This document shows positions 8,731 through 17,281 of a DNA stretch of 52,115 bases, one piece after another. How positions within the stretch are numbered: position 1 is the first letter of the stretch; the number at the start of each line of letters is the position of its first letter. A program made the translations under genes and the position numbers. The notes beneath the pieces were generated by a model that was not told the DNA's origin, did not search any database, and saw only the letters and a list, made by a program, of their open reading frames with translations. The stretch spans positions 1 through 52,115 of the forward strand of contig CAMAWN010000017.1 in assembly GCA_945861865.1 (NCBI GenBank), written 5' to 3'. The DNA is from Candidatus Kuenenia stuttgartensis (lineage in GTDB: Bacteria > Planctomycetota > Planctomycetia > Planctomycetales > Planctomycetaceae).

Positions 8731-9573
8731 ATGAAACGAGTTCGGACTGGAATAGCACAGTGCACTTTGCACGGCGTCATCATCTTGGTGCTCGTCGTTG
8801 CTGCGACCGCAATCGCTCAGCGCTCCCCGTTCATGCGCCGCGAATTCCGTCCGGAAATCGTCGATCGCGGCGGCGTACCTGATTGGAAGAATGACGAGCG
8901 GTTTAAGTCGGACGTCTTCACGTTCGTCCGAGTGCGGTACTCTTCTGGCGGAGGACGTGGCGGAAATTGGCACACGGACTATCCCGATGCCGAATTGAAT
9001 TTTTCATACCGGCTGCATGAGATGACCGCACTCGAAGTGGACCCGAACGGCAAGGTCTTGGAGCTGACGGACGATACCTTGCTCGACTACCCGTGGGCCT
9101 ACTTGATCGAACCGGGGCGGATGTCGCTCTCCGAGGCGGAAGTGGCCGGACTTCGGCGCTACCTGCTCAATGGCGGCTTCTTGATGGTGGATGACTTCTG
9201 GGGCGAGTACGAATGGGACAACTTCTACCGCGAGATCAAACGCGTCTTCCCAGACCGTGAGCCGATTGACCTGCCGCTCGAACACGAGATCTTTCACATG
9301 GTCTACGATCTGAAGAAGAAGCCGCAGGTGCCCAGCATCTACGCCTGGTTGGCGACAGGTCGCACCGACGACAACCGGACCGACGCTTCCGAGGTGCATT
9401 ACCGTGCGCTCTTCGACGACAAGGGACGCATGATGGCCATCATCTGCCACAACACCGACATCGGCGACGCTTGGGAACGTGAAGGCGAGAACGAGACCTA
9501 CTTCCACGAGTTCTCCGAGAAGTGGTCGTTCCCGATGGGCATCAACATCGTGACCTACGCGATGACGCACTGA
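8731..9573 (+). CDS. DUF4159 domain protein, exported
   Basis: A 280-aa protein. A signal sequence (VIILVLVVAATAIAQ) is followed by the DUF4159 domain: FTFVRVRYSSGG, DYPDAELNFSYRLHEMT, LTDDTLLDYPWAYLIEPGRM, RRYLLNGGFLMVDDFWGE, and a C-terminal part with IICHNTDIGDAWE and GINIVTYAMTH. The fold resembles the GATase-like domains used in bacterial membrane complexes; DUF4159 is common in planctomycete and myxobacterial clusters containing MoxR ATPases and VWA proteins. Here it follows the TPR/metallopeptidase gene by 12 bp, so they probably act in the same periplasmic process. Biochemical role unknown. Confidence 0.85.
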   Translation: MKRVRTGIAQCTLHGVIILVLVVAATAIAQRSPFMRREFRPEIVDRGGVPDWKNDERFKSDVFTFVRVRYSSGGGRGGNWHTDYPDAELNFSYRLHEMTALEVDPNGKVLELTDDTLLDYPWAYLIEPGRMSLSEAEVAGLRRYLLNGGFLMVDDFWGEYEWDNFYREIKRVFPDREPIDLPLEHEIFHMVYDLKKKPQVPSIYAWLATGRTDDNRTDASEVHYRALFDDKGRMMAIICHNTDIGDAWEREGENETYFHEFSEKWSFPMGINIVTYAMTH

Positions 9574-9575
9574 AA

Positions 9576-10952
9576 TTACTTCGGGATGCCCTGTAACGGT
9601 TCCTCTTCTTGGATCACGAGGCGGGGAGTGACCGTGAAGACGGTTTGCATTTCTCGTTCGATCTCGGAGGCTCGTTCGCGGTCGCGTTTGGCTTCGTCGG
9701 TCTTTCCTTCTGCGGCCAACTTCTTGGCTCGGAACAAGTACGCCTTGGCGACCTGAGCATCGACTCGTTTGGCTTTGCGATAGTCCACGATTGCGAGGTC
9801 GAACTCGCGCTTCTCCAGATAGGCATCACCGCGGATCGAATATGCCTCGAAGTGTGGTTCAGTTTGAATGGCACGATTGCAGTCGGCGATGGCTTTGTCG
9901 AATTCGCCGTTCGACAACCAGAAGGCGGCGCGGCTGGAATACGACCGGCCATACTTTGGCTGGACCTGCATGGCGGTTTCGTAGCTGGCCAGTCCGACCT
10001 TCGATTCGCCACCGGCAATCAGGTGCTGAGCGAGCTGCACATAGTTGCCGGCGGCCTTCGGCTCTTGCGCGACGTGGCGGTTGAGATCATTCAGTTTGCC
10101 CAGCCATGCGATCTTGGCAGCATCGGCCTGAGCTTCCTCCTCGCGGCCGATTTGCAGGTAGCAAGCTCGGCGTTGGAGATAGAACTTCGCGTTGTACCGC
10201 TCGCGAGCGATTGCCTTTGAGAAGTCGGCCACCGCTTGCTCGTAGTCCTTCAGTTCAAAGTGAGCCAAGCCGCGATTGTTCAGGGCGTTGACGTTTTCCG
10301 GTTGGAGCTTAAGTGCTTGGTCGTAGTCGGCGATTGCCTGTTTGTGTTGTTTCGACTGATACGCCACGAAGCCGCGATTGATCAACGACTCGACGTACTT
10401 CGGTTCGATCTGCAGGGCCTGATCGAAGTCCGCGCGAGCTTTCACGAGATCAGATTTCGACAACCAAGCCAACCCGCGATTGTTGAGTGCCTGCGTGTGC
10501 TTCGGATTGATCTCGATGGTGGCGGAGAAATCCGCGATGGCGAAGTCAATTTGCTTCTGTGTCATCAGGAAGAAGCCGCGCGTGTGCCGGATCTTCGCAT
10601 CCTTCGGTGAGAGTTCGATCGCCTTCGTGAAGTCGATGAGTGCCGCCTGGGCCTGGCCGGCGTCCGCCAACAGGCTGGCTCGCTGAAAATACGCCTCGGA
10701 GCATTTCGGATCGAACTTGATCGCCTCGGTCAGATTTTCCAGAGCTGGTTTCCACTGCCGCTGCTGTAAGGCCGTGGTCGCTTTTTCGAGCAACAATTTG
10801 ACGTTGTTGGACGTGGTCGCGGCGGAGGGATTGTCGCCGGACGGAGTCTTCGCTGATCCGCCGCAGCCGATCAGCGACAGGCTGCACAGCCCCAAAGAGA
10901 CAACGCTCGCGAACCGAGACGGCCCGCGCAGAAACCAAAATGGGTCGCGCAT
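9576..10952 (-). CDS. TPR-repeat lipoprotein
   Basis: A 458-aa protein. The N-terminus is a lipoprotein signal with lipobox LIGC and the lipidated Cys at residue 30. After an Ala/Ser-rich linker come about nine TPR units with the usual W/L/G/Y/A/F pattern (for example AYFQRASLLADAGQAQAALI and ALNNRGLAWLSKSDLVKARA). The ATG at 10952 is chosen because GGAG lies upstream and the lipobox is then at the normal distance; the frame extends to 11156 without a signal. The gene is convergent with DUF4159 (2-bp gap) and divergent from lnt, whose product N-acylates lipoproteins. TPR proteins of this sort act as scaffolds; the partner is unknown. Confidence 0.85.
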   Translation of the reverse strand: MRDPFWFLRGPSRFASVVSLGLCSLSLIGCGGSAKTPSGDNPSAATTSNNVKLLLEKATTALQQRQWKPALENLTEAIKFDPKCSEAYFQRASLLADAGQAQAALIDFTKAIELSPKDAKIRHTRGFFLMTQKQIDFAIADFSATIEINPKHTQALNNRGLAWLSKSDLVKARADFDQALQIEPKYVESLINRGFVAYQSKQHKQAIADYDQALKLQPENVNALNNRGLAHFELKDYEQAVADFSKAIARERYNAKFYLQRRACYLQIGREEEAQADAAKIAWLGKLNDLNRHVAQEPKAAGNYVQLAQHLIAGGESKVGLASYETAMQVQPKYGRSYSSRAAFWLSNGEFDKAIADCNRAIQTEPHFEAYSIRGDAYLEKREFDLAIVDYRKAKRVDAQVAKAYLFRAKKLAAEGKTDEAKRDRERASEIEREMQTVFTVTPRLVIQEEEPLQGIPK

Positions 10953-11205
10953 GATGTCCGCTCCTGAAACATCCGCTGAGTGGGATGTGAGGCTGAAGGA
11001 CTGGAATTCGGCGAGGGATCGCCGGAGATGTGACGCACCGGAAGGGAGCAGCCGACTCGTTGAAAAGACTCGGCCGCGAAGAGGGGCGGGCTTGTAGTCC
11101 TGGAATTGGAATCGAGTCAATGTCGGTCGGCGCAGCTCGACATTCCGTTGACCCAACAGCTGGTTTTCGAGTCCACTGTCGTCGAACAGCTCAAGGAGGA
11201 TGCTG

Positions 11206-13188
11206 ATGACGACTCACACAAGTGCCCCTGAATTGGCGACGGAAACGAAGATCGTGTCGGATGCAAGCGGACCAGCCTCGAATACTCGCACCACACGGCG
11301 CTCAGAGCCATCGGTGAAGGACATCATCGCGGCCGCGCGATCGCAGCCGGCTCCGGCCTTGGGCGGGTTGGTGCTGAGCGGTATTTCAGCCGTGCTGTTG
11401 TGGGCGAGTTTCACGCCGCTGGATTGGTCGCCGCTGGCATGGCTCGCGATCGTTCCACTGTGCGTGCTGATTCAACTCGAACGCGCACCACGACGGCTGT
11501 GGCTCACAACCTGGGCGGGCGGATTGCTCTTCTGGTTGCCGACGCTGCAATGGCTGCGGCTGGGGCATGAGTCGATGTACGTTGCGTGGTTCGCGCTGGC
11601 GTTTTATCTGTCGGCGTATTGGTGGGCATTCATCGGACTGTCTCGCGCCGCAGTGCATCGCTGCGGACTGCCGATGGTGGTTGCCGTGCCGCTGATCTGG
11701 ACCGGCTTGGAATTCTGCCGAGCACACCTGATGACCGGCTTCGCGTGGTATCAACTGGGGCATTCGCAGTATCGCTGGATCGAGCTGATTCAGATTTCTG
11801 ACTTGCTCGGCGCGTACGGCGTCAGCGCCGTGGTCGCGATGAGCAACGCGGTGCTCGCCGGTTTGGTTCCGCAGTCTTGGCTGAGACGTCTGCGACTGAT
11901 CGCTCCGATTCAGCTTCCGTCCGAGTTGCGTCATCTGTCTCCGCCGACCGTTGCGGACGAAATATCGCCTGCCGATTCGCGAGGTTTGTTCCGTCGGCGA
12001 TTGATTTCCGTCGCGGTGGGATTGCTCGTGATGGCGGCCGTGCTGGGATACGGCTACGTCCGGCGCGGTCAGGCCGAGTTCACGGCTGGGCCGCGCGTGG
12101 CGTTGATTCAAGGCAACTTCGAGTCGTCGGTGAAGCACGATCCGGCGGAGTTCGGGGCAATGTATCGGACTCACGAACTGTTGACCGGTTACGCGGTGCC
12201 GTACAAGCCGGACCTCATCATTTGGCCGGAGACGATGTTCCGCTGGCCGCTCTCCGATGCCGATCCCAATTTGTCCGAGAACGATCTGCGGCGTCTTGCG
12301 CCGATGATTCCGGTCGAGCACTGGCGCGACTCGCACGTCCGCAAAGCGTTGCACGAGATGTCGCAAAAGACCGGAGCCAATTTGGTCATCGGCTTGGATC
12401 GTTTCAGCGTGAACGAGCGCGGGCTGAAGCATTTCAACTCAGCGGCCTTCGTCACGCCCGATCGCGGCGTCGCAGACACCTACGACAAGCTGCATCGCGT
12501 GATCTTCGGCGAGTACGTTCCGCTGAAGGAATCGCTCCCGTGGTTGAAAGCATTCTCACCGTTGCCCGATGATTTCGGCATCTCGGCCGGTGCTGGTCCC
12601 GCAGCGTTTCGCTGTGGGAAGTGGCAGGTCGCTCCGATCATTTGTTTTGAGGACACCGTGCCGCATCTTGTCCGCGATGTCGTGCGGGGAACGAGCACCG
12701 ACAAGCGACTCGATTGCCTGCTGAACCTGACAAACGACGGTTGGTTTCACGGCAGCAGCGAACTGAATCAGCATCTCATCACCGCCGCGTTTCGCGCGGT
12801 GGAGTGTCGCACTCCGTTGGTCCGAGCGGTCAACACCGGCATCTCAGCGGTCATCGACGGGGACGGCGTGATCCGCGAGCCGGAGACCTTGATCGACGGC
12901 GATGCAACGTGGAACAAACAGCGTGAGCAACTCCAGCAGACCAAGCACGCCCGCTCGGATCGTCGAGTGCCGCTGTCGATGTTTGATCCGGTGCGATCGA
13001 CGCTGACTGATCCAGCGACGGGGCGTTGGCGAAAGTCGATGAACGCCGCGATCATCGACACCGTGCCGCTCGACAACCGTCGCAGTTGGTACGTTGCGTC
13101 CGGAGACTGGTTCGCCGGGACGTGTTCGGCCGCCTGTGGCCTGTTTTTGGTGGTCGGACTGATTCCACGACGACGACGAACTGCGTGA
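11206..13188 (+). CDS. lnt: Apolipoprotein N-acyltransferase
   Basis: A 660-aa inner-membrane protein, longer than the E. coli enzyme by an N-terminal extension of about 45 residues and a longer loop before the catalytic domain. Hydrophobic segments fill residues 50-235. The C-terminal half is a nitrilase-fold domain with the full catalytic triad: Glu342 in WPETMF, Lys428 in YDKLHRVIFGEYVPL and Cys480 in ICFEDT. Lnt adds the third acyl chain to the N-terminal Cys of lipoproteins, which indicates a Gram-negative-type lipoprotein pathway. AAGGAGG abuts the ATG at 11200 but sits 6 bases before the ATG at 11206, so 11206 is the start. A final hydrophobic helix (CSAACGLFLVVGLI) ends the protein. 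Confidence 0.95.
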   Translation: MTTHTSAPELATETKIVSDASGPASNTRTTRRSEPSVKDIIAAARSQPAPALGGLVLSGISAVLLWASFTPLDWSPLAWLAIVPLCVLIQLERAPRRLWLTTWAGGLLFWLPTLQWLRLGHESMYVAWFALAFYLSAYWWAFIGLSRAAVHRCGLPMVVAVPLIWTGLEFCRAHLMTGFAWYQLGHSQYRWIELIQISDLLGAYGVSAVVAMSNAVLAGLVPQSWLRRLRLIAPIQLPSELRHLSPPTVADEISPADSRGLFRRRLISVAVGLLVMAAVLGYGYVRRGQAEFTAGPRVALIQGNFESSVKHDPAEFGAMYRTHELLTGYAVPYKPDLIIWPETMFRWPLSDADPNLSENDLRRLAPMIPVEHWRDSHVRKALHEMSQKTGANLVIGLDRFSVNERGLKHFNSAAFVTPDRGVADTYDKLHRVIFGEYVPLKESLPWLKAFSPLPDDFGISAGAGPAAFRCGKWQVAPIICFEDTVPHLVRDVVRGTSTDKRLDCLLNLTNDGWFHGSSELNQHLITAAFRAVECRTPLVRAVNTGISAVIDGDGVIREPETLIDGDATWNKQREQLQQTKHARSDRRVPLSMFDPVRSTLTDPATGRWRKSMNAAIIDTVPLDNRRSWYVASGDWFAGTCSAACGLFLVVGLIPRRRRTA

Positions 13189-13211
13189 TCGTCGTGCCCC
13201 ACGTCGCTGCG

Positions 13212-13703
13212 CTACTTCTTTCCCAAGGCGCGTTGTTGGGCGAAGAACTCTTGCAGCAGGCCCTTGCATTCCTGTTGCAGGACGCCGCCGAGCACGATGG
13301 CTCGGTGGTTCAGCCGTGAGTCCTCGGTGATTTGGAACAGCGAGTGACACGCTCCGGCCTTCGGATCGGTGGTGCCGTAGATGACCGTGGGGATGCGAGC
13401 CAGCACGATGGCTCCGGCGCACATCGGGCAGGGTTCGAGCGTGACGTAAATCGTGCAGTCCAGCAGCCGCCAGGATTCAAGCGAATTGGCAGCCTGCGTG
13501 ATGGCGATCATCTCGGCGTGCGCCGTTGGGTCTTTGAGCGACTCACGCTGGTTGTAGCCTTCGCCGATGATGCGGCCGTTGTGGACGATGACCGCGCCGA
13601 TCGGGACTTCACCTTCGTCGAAGGCTTGGCGAGCGAGTTGCAAAGCGGCTCGCATCCAGCGGTCGTGAGGTTGCAGCGGATGGTCGTCGGATGCGAAATC
13701 CAT
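13212..13703 (-). CDS. tadA: tRNA-specific adenosine deaminase (TadA)
   Basis: A 163-aa zinc deaminase that converts A34 to inosine in tRNA-Arg(ACG). The zinc site and proton shuttle HAEMIAI and the PCPMCAGAI motif are intact, and the TadA-type C-terminal residues ([18 protein letters not shown]) distinguish it from cytidine deaminases. The ATG at 13703 gives the family length; the frame runs upstream to 13814 only through a palindromic repeat (13757-13815), which is non-coding sequence read through. It lies downstream of the trigger factor gene but two hairpins separate them, so it probably has its own transcript. Confidence 0.93.
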   Translation of the reverse strand: MDFASDDHPLQPHDRWMRAALQLARQAFDEGEVPIGAVIVHNGRIIGEGYNQRESLKDPTAHAEMIAITQAANSLESWRLLDCTIYVTLEPCPMCAGAIVLARIPTVIYGTTDPKAGACHSLFQITEDSRLNHRAIVLGGVLQQECKGLLQEFFAQQRALGKK

Positions 13704-13728
13704 GCGGTCGCTCGCGGTGGAAATGAGA

Positions 13729-13754
13729 AGAGCACGCGAGAGGTCGCGTGCTCT
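13729..13754. terminator. Perfect hairpin between tig and tadA
   Basis: An 11-bp perfect stem (AGAGCACGCGA / TCGCGTGCTCT) with a 4-nt loop. The plus-strand side is followed by only three T residues, and on the minus strand (the direction of tig and tadA) no T run follows. It may be a weak terminator or an mRNA processing site in the tig-tadA gap. Confidence 0.45.
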
Positions 13755-13756
13755 TT

Positions 13757-13815
13757 CGTGGGGCAGATTTTCAACCTGCCTGTCTTGAACGGGCACGTTG
13801 AAAACGTGCCCCACG
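13757..13815. repeat. Dispersed inverted repeat, family B
   Basis: Left arm 13757-13780 (CGTGGGGCAGATTTTC...) and right arm 13792-13815 match as inverted repeats at 21 of 24 positions with an 11-nt loop. It starts 2 bp after the end of tig, so it may serve as the 3' hairpin of tig. A half-copy (CGTGGGGCAGGTTTCCG) lies near 4028-4044, just upstream of the anti-sigma-like gene. Confidence 0.65.
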
Positions 13816-13817
13816 AG

Positions 13818-15284
13818 TTAGGCTTTCGGGCCGACGGGTTCGTCGGGGTTGTGGCAGATTTCGAGTTCGACCGCCTCGACAGTCAGTGTGCTGGAATTCT
13901 CCATCGGGACGTCTTCAAAGACGGCTTTCGAGAGGATGACATCGACCGCTTTGCGTTCGCGGATTTGGGCTTCGAGATTTTCGATGACGCCGGACTTCTC
14001 CATGCGAGCACGCAGGCGGCGGACGTTTTCGCCGCGGGACATCGCCATGTAATGCAGTTCGGCGTCAATGTCGTATTGGGTGACGTCGATGTTCTCCTGC
14101 GTGGCGATCTTGTCGAGGATGAAGTGCTCCTTCATTGCTCGCCGAGTCATCGAAACTTGGTGCTGCCGCAGTTCGTTTTCGCGGACGCGGATTTCCTGCT
14201 CGGTGTAGCCGGCTTGCTGCATTTCGAGGACTTCGCGGTACATCGCGTTTTCGACTTGCTTGAGCACGAGGTCTTCAGGCAATTCCCAGGTGGCTGACGC
14301 GGTGATCTTGTCGAGCACTTGCTTGCGGACGGCTTGTCGCTGGTCGTACTGAGTCTGCCGTTGCAAAGCTTGCTCGATTTCGATGCGCAGCTCGTCGATC
14401 GTTTCGACGCCGACGCGCTGGAACAACGCGCGGTTGAGTTCGGGCAATTTGACGCGTTGGACTTCTTCGATCTTGAAGGTGGCTTGAACTTTCTCGCCAC
14501 GCATGGCGACGTTCTCGGCCTCTTTCGAGATGGTGATGGCCGCTTCGCGCGAGTCGCCGGCTTTCGCACCGGTGAGTAGTTTGTCGAAGTCGGTGATCTC
14601 GCCGTCTTCGAATCGCAAAGTCGAGCGGACACGGGCGGTGAAGTGAGCGTGATCTTGCAGCGTACCTCCCTGGTAGGCAAACGAGGCACAGATGTTGACG
14701 CTATCACCCGGCTCGACCGCCCCGTCCGATGGGACGAGTTCGGCATATTGTTCGAGGAAGCGTTGCTGAGCCTCGTCGATGTCGGCGGCACCCGTCTCGC
14801 GAACCGGCCGCTTGATCGTGATTTGGTCATAGGCGGGGAGATCGAATGCGGGACGCACCTCGACTTGGAATTCGTATTCGAAGTCGCCCGTATCGGGAAT
14901 CGTCAGGTTTTCAACATCGAGGTCCGGCTCGTTGATCGGCTCGATGTTCGTGTCTTGCGAGAGCTGTTCGAGGCTGCCGATGAGCACCTTTTGTTTGATC
15001 TCGTCATTGAGTTCGCGGGAGAACCGCTTGGCGATGATGTCCTTCGGAGCCTTGCCCGGACGGAAGCCCGGTACGGCGGCCTTGGATTTCATTTCGTCGA
15101 GCACGAAGTTGCGGATGTACGCGATGTCGTCTTGTGGCACCTTCACTTTGACGTGCTTTTTGCAGGGGCCGATGTCTTTGACATCGACACCCAGGGTCAT
15201 GCGCCAAGCCGGAGTGGCTTCAGGCTGCGATTCGGTGCCCGGGACGTCGGCGGTCGTCGGTTCTTGTTCGGCAACTGTACTCAC
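13818..15284 (-). CDS. tig: Trigger factor, ribosome-associated chaperone
   Basis: A 488-aa protein, slightly longer than E. coli Tig. The ribosome-binding signature is present as GFRPGKAPKDIIAKRF. A PPIase-like FKBP domain follows (about residues 190-270, VPSDGAVEPGDSVNICASF...), then the long helical C-terminal chaperone arms. It binds near the ribosome exit tunnel and shields nascent chains; the PPIase domain looks diverged. The start is a GTG at 15284 with TTTGGAGGA 8 bases before it; no ATG fits and the longer frame to 15332 reads through the Shine-Dalgarno. The protein has an acidic N-terminal extension of about 28 residues before TLGVDVKDIGPCKK. A tRNA-Gly gene lies just upstream. Confidence 0.95.
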   Translation of the reverse strand: MSTVAEQEPTTADVPGTESQPEATPAWRMTLGVDVKDIGPCKKHVKVKVPQDDIAYIRNFVLDEMKSKAAVPGFRPGKAPKDIIAKRFSRELNDEIKQKVLIGSLEQLSQDTNIEPINEPDLDVENLTIPDTGDFEYEFQVEVRPAFDLPAYDQITIKRPVRETGAADIDEAQQRFLEQYAELVPSDGAVEPGDSVNICASFAYQGGTLQDHAHFTARVRSTLRFEDGEITDFDKLLTGAKAGDSREAAITISKEAENVAMRGEKVQATFKIEEVQRVKLPELNRALFQRVGVETIDELRIEIEQALQRQTQYDQRQAVRKQVLDKITASATWELPEDLVLKQVENAMYREVLEMQQAGYTEQEIRVRENELRQHQVSMTRRAMKEHFILDKIATQENIDVTQYDIDAELHYMAMSRGENVRRLRARMEKSGVIENLEAQIRERKAVDVILSKAVFEDVPMENSSTLTVEAVELEICHNPDEPVGPKA

Positions 15285-15389
15285 GGAATTATTCCTCCAA
15301 AGGAGCCGGAGCGATTGCTCGACTAGCTCCAAGCGCGGGATCGACCCGCCAACAAAAAAACTGGACCGTCAGCAGCCCAGTTCGGGAAG

Positions 15390-15461
15390 AGCGGGAGACG
15401 GGGATCGAACCCGCGACAACCACGTTGGCAACGTGGTGCTCTACCACTGAGCTACTCCCGC
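15390..15461 (-). tRNA. tRNA-Gly (anticodon GCC)
   Basis: The minus strand folds as a complete cloverleaf of 72 nt. The acceptor stem is GCGGGAG / CTCCCGC, the D arm contains AGCTCAGTGGTAGAGC, the anticodon stem CCACG/CGTGG encloses the loop TTGCCAA (anticodon GCC), and the T arm contains GGTTCGATCC. The discriminator base is U and CCA is not encoded. It lies between tig and the kinase gene. Confidence 0.97.
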
Positions 15462-15581
15462 AAGTTATGAGGGCGAACGATATAGCGGTCGGCGTCCCGA
15501 CGGGTCAAGGCACGCCGACCAAAATGACAACACTCCCGCCATAAGGTCGAGGCACACTACCGATAAGGCGTTCTCAGTCGC

Positions 15582-16997
15582 TCAATCGGACCTCACGCCC
15601 AGCAGCGATTCCAGTTCTCGGCGGATGTCACGCAGTTGAATCGACTGGACCAAGACCCGCGTCGAACCGGCGTCCTCGAGCATGTTTTTCCAGCCTTGTT
15701 GGCTTTGAGCCAAGACGACCACCATCGCCGTACTGGACGACTTTTTCCAACGCACCAAATCTTGCAGTCCGGCGGACAAGCCTTCCGAAACCGAGTCCGC
15801 CATCAACAACACGGCGTCGGTGGGACCGCTTCGCAGTCGAGTCATCCCGCGCTGCAGATCAGTCATCATCAGCACTCGGAAGCTGAGTTTCGTCAAATAG
15901 TCACGCAGCAAATCCTGATGTTTGGGTCGAGTTTCGATGCAGAGGACAGTCTTCGGACCATTGTTGTTTTCGCCGCGCGGAGTGCTCCCCAATTCCTTGA
16001 ACGCCTTGCGCGTGGCGTGGACAACTTCGGTCGCAGACTGGAATCGCTCGTTCGGATTGACCCGCATCAGATGGTCGATAATTTCGCCGAGCGCGGCGGG
16101 AACCTGCGGAGCGATCGACCGAACTTGCCGGACATTCGTGTAGCGGCTGAGTTGTTTGCGTTCGCCGCGATCCCTCGTCGCTGGGTACGGGGGTGATCCA
16201 GTGAGCAATTCGTAGACGACAGCCCCCAGGAAGTATAAGTCGCTGCGCGGATCATCGTCCGGAGCACCGGTTCCCTTTTCGAGCGTCGCGTATTCCAGCG
16301 CTCGCAAGTTTCCCTCGTCGGTGCCGCTCTCGGTCGAACTGAGGCTCGCCAAGCCGAAGTCCACCAATTTGGCGACGCGATCGCTGCTCATCAGCACGTT
16401 GGTCAGCTTGAAGTCGCGATGCGTCATGCCTTTTGAGAGTGCGTATTCCAGCCCCTCGGCCATCTCGAGCAGACACTGGGCGGATTCGATCGGCGAGCAC
16501 TGGCCACGAATCTTCAGAAATTCGCGGAGGTTGCCCCCTTCGACAAATTCCATCGTCAGGAAGTGCTCGCCACGATCTTCGCCGACGTCGTAAATTGGCA
16601 CGATGTTTTTGTGCCGCAACCGCTGGCAAATCTCCGCCTCGCGGTGAAATTGCTTGACGTAATTCGGATCGCCCGCCCACCTTTGCCGCAGCACTTTGAG
16701 GCCGATCATTTTGCCATCGTCCAACGAACAAGCTCGGAACACGCGAGCGAAACTTCCCGAGGCATTTCGATACAGCAGCTTGTATCGGCCGAGGATCAAG
16801 CCGTCCGTTTCCCCTTTGTGCAGCTTGCTCAACTGGTACGTCGTCAGCAATCCCTGGCGTTCGAGCAGGTCGAGCAGCGGGCCGGGGTGTCGCGAGACGC
16901 TCGCAGCTTCCTCGACCGCAGTTGCCAGTTGATCCGGTGAGACCAACTCCAACTCAACCAAGACACGCCGCAACTCATCGAGGCTCTGAAAGGACAT
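15582..16997 (-). CDS. Ser/Thr protein kinase with degenerate receiver-like C-terminal domain
   Basis: A 471-aa protein. After a helical N-terminal region (about 65 residues) comes a protein kinase domain with Lys in IGLKVLR, Glu in the alphaC helix, the catalytic loop HRDFKLTN and DFG in LVDFGLAS; the Gly-rich loop is unusual (NASGSFARVF). From about residue 345 the sequence changes to a receiver-like alpha/beta fold (TVLCIETRPKHQDLLRDYL...), but where a receiver has its phospho-acceptor Asp it reads VLLMAD and the conserved Lys is not seen, so it is probably a pseudo-receiver. No membrane segment. The start is uncertain: a GTG at 17072 adds 25 residues; neither start has a clear Shine-Dalgarno. 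Substrates unknown. Confidence 0.85.
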   Translation of the reverse strand: MSFQSLDELRRVLVELELVSPDQLATAVEEAASVSRHPGPLLDLLERQGLLTTYQLSKLHKGETDGLILGRYKLLYRNASGSFARVFRACSLDDGKMIGLKVLRQRWAGDPNYVKQFHREAEICQRLRHKNIVPIYDVGEDRGEHFLTMEFVEGGNLREFLKIRGQCSPIESAQCLLEMAEGLEYALSKGMTHRDFKLTNVLMSSDRVAKLVDFGLASLSSTESGTDEGNLRALEYATLEKGTGAPDDDPRSDLYFLGAVVYELLTGSPPYPATRDRGERKQLSRYTNVRQVRSIAPQVPAALGEIIDHLMRVNPNERFQSATEVVHATRKAFKELGSTPRGENNNGPKTVLCIETRPKHQDLLRDYLTKLSFRVLMMTDLQRGMTRLRSGPTDAVLLMADSVSEGLSAGLQDLVRWKKSSSTAMVVVLAQSQQGWKNMLEDAGSTRVLVQSIQLRDIRRELESLLGVRSD

Positions 16998-17281
16998 CCG
17001 CCGACCGTTGATATTGCGAGCGTTGAGAGGAACCACGCGCTCAGGGACTTGTTGGGCAATCACAGGGGGCACGACAGTTCATCCAACTCAACTGCCGTGG
17101 GGGGAAAGATGCTAGGTCCGTCCGAAAGTAGATGCAAGCAGCCATCTCACCGGCGATCCACGTTCTGGGAAACTCCACGAGCAAACGCTCGACTGTGGGA
17201 ATTACTCGCCAGACCGTGGCCCGTGACTGCGGGAATCCGCCAGTGAACATTCGGTCGTCAGATTTCGCGCCACACCAAGGA

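Noticed and set aside
13704..13814. N-terminal extension of TadA
   Set aside because: The extra residues are encoded by a dispersed palindrome and are absent from the family.
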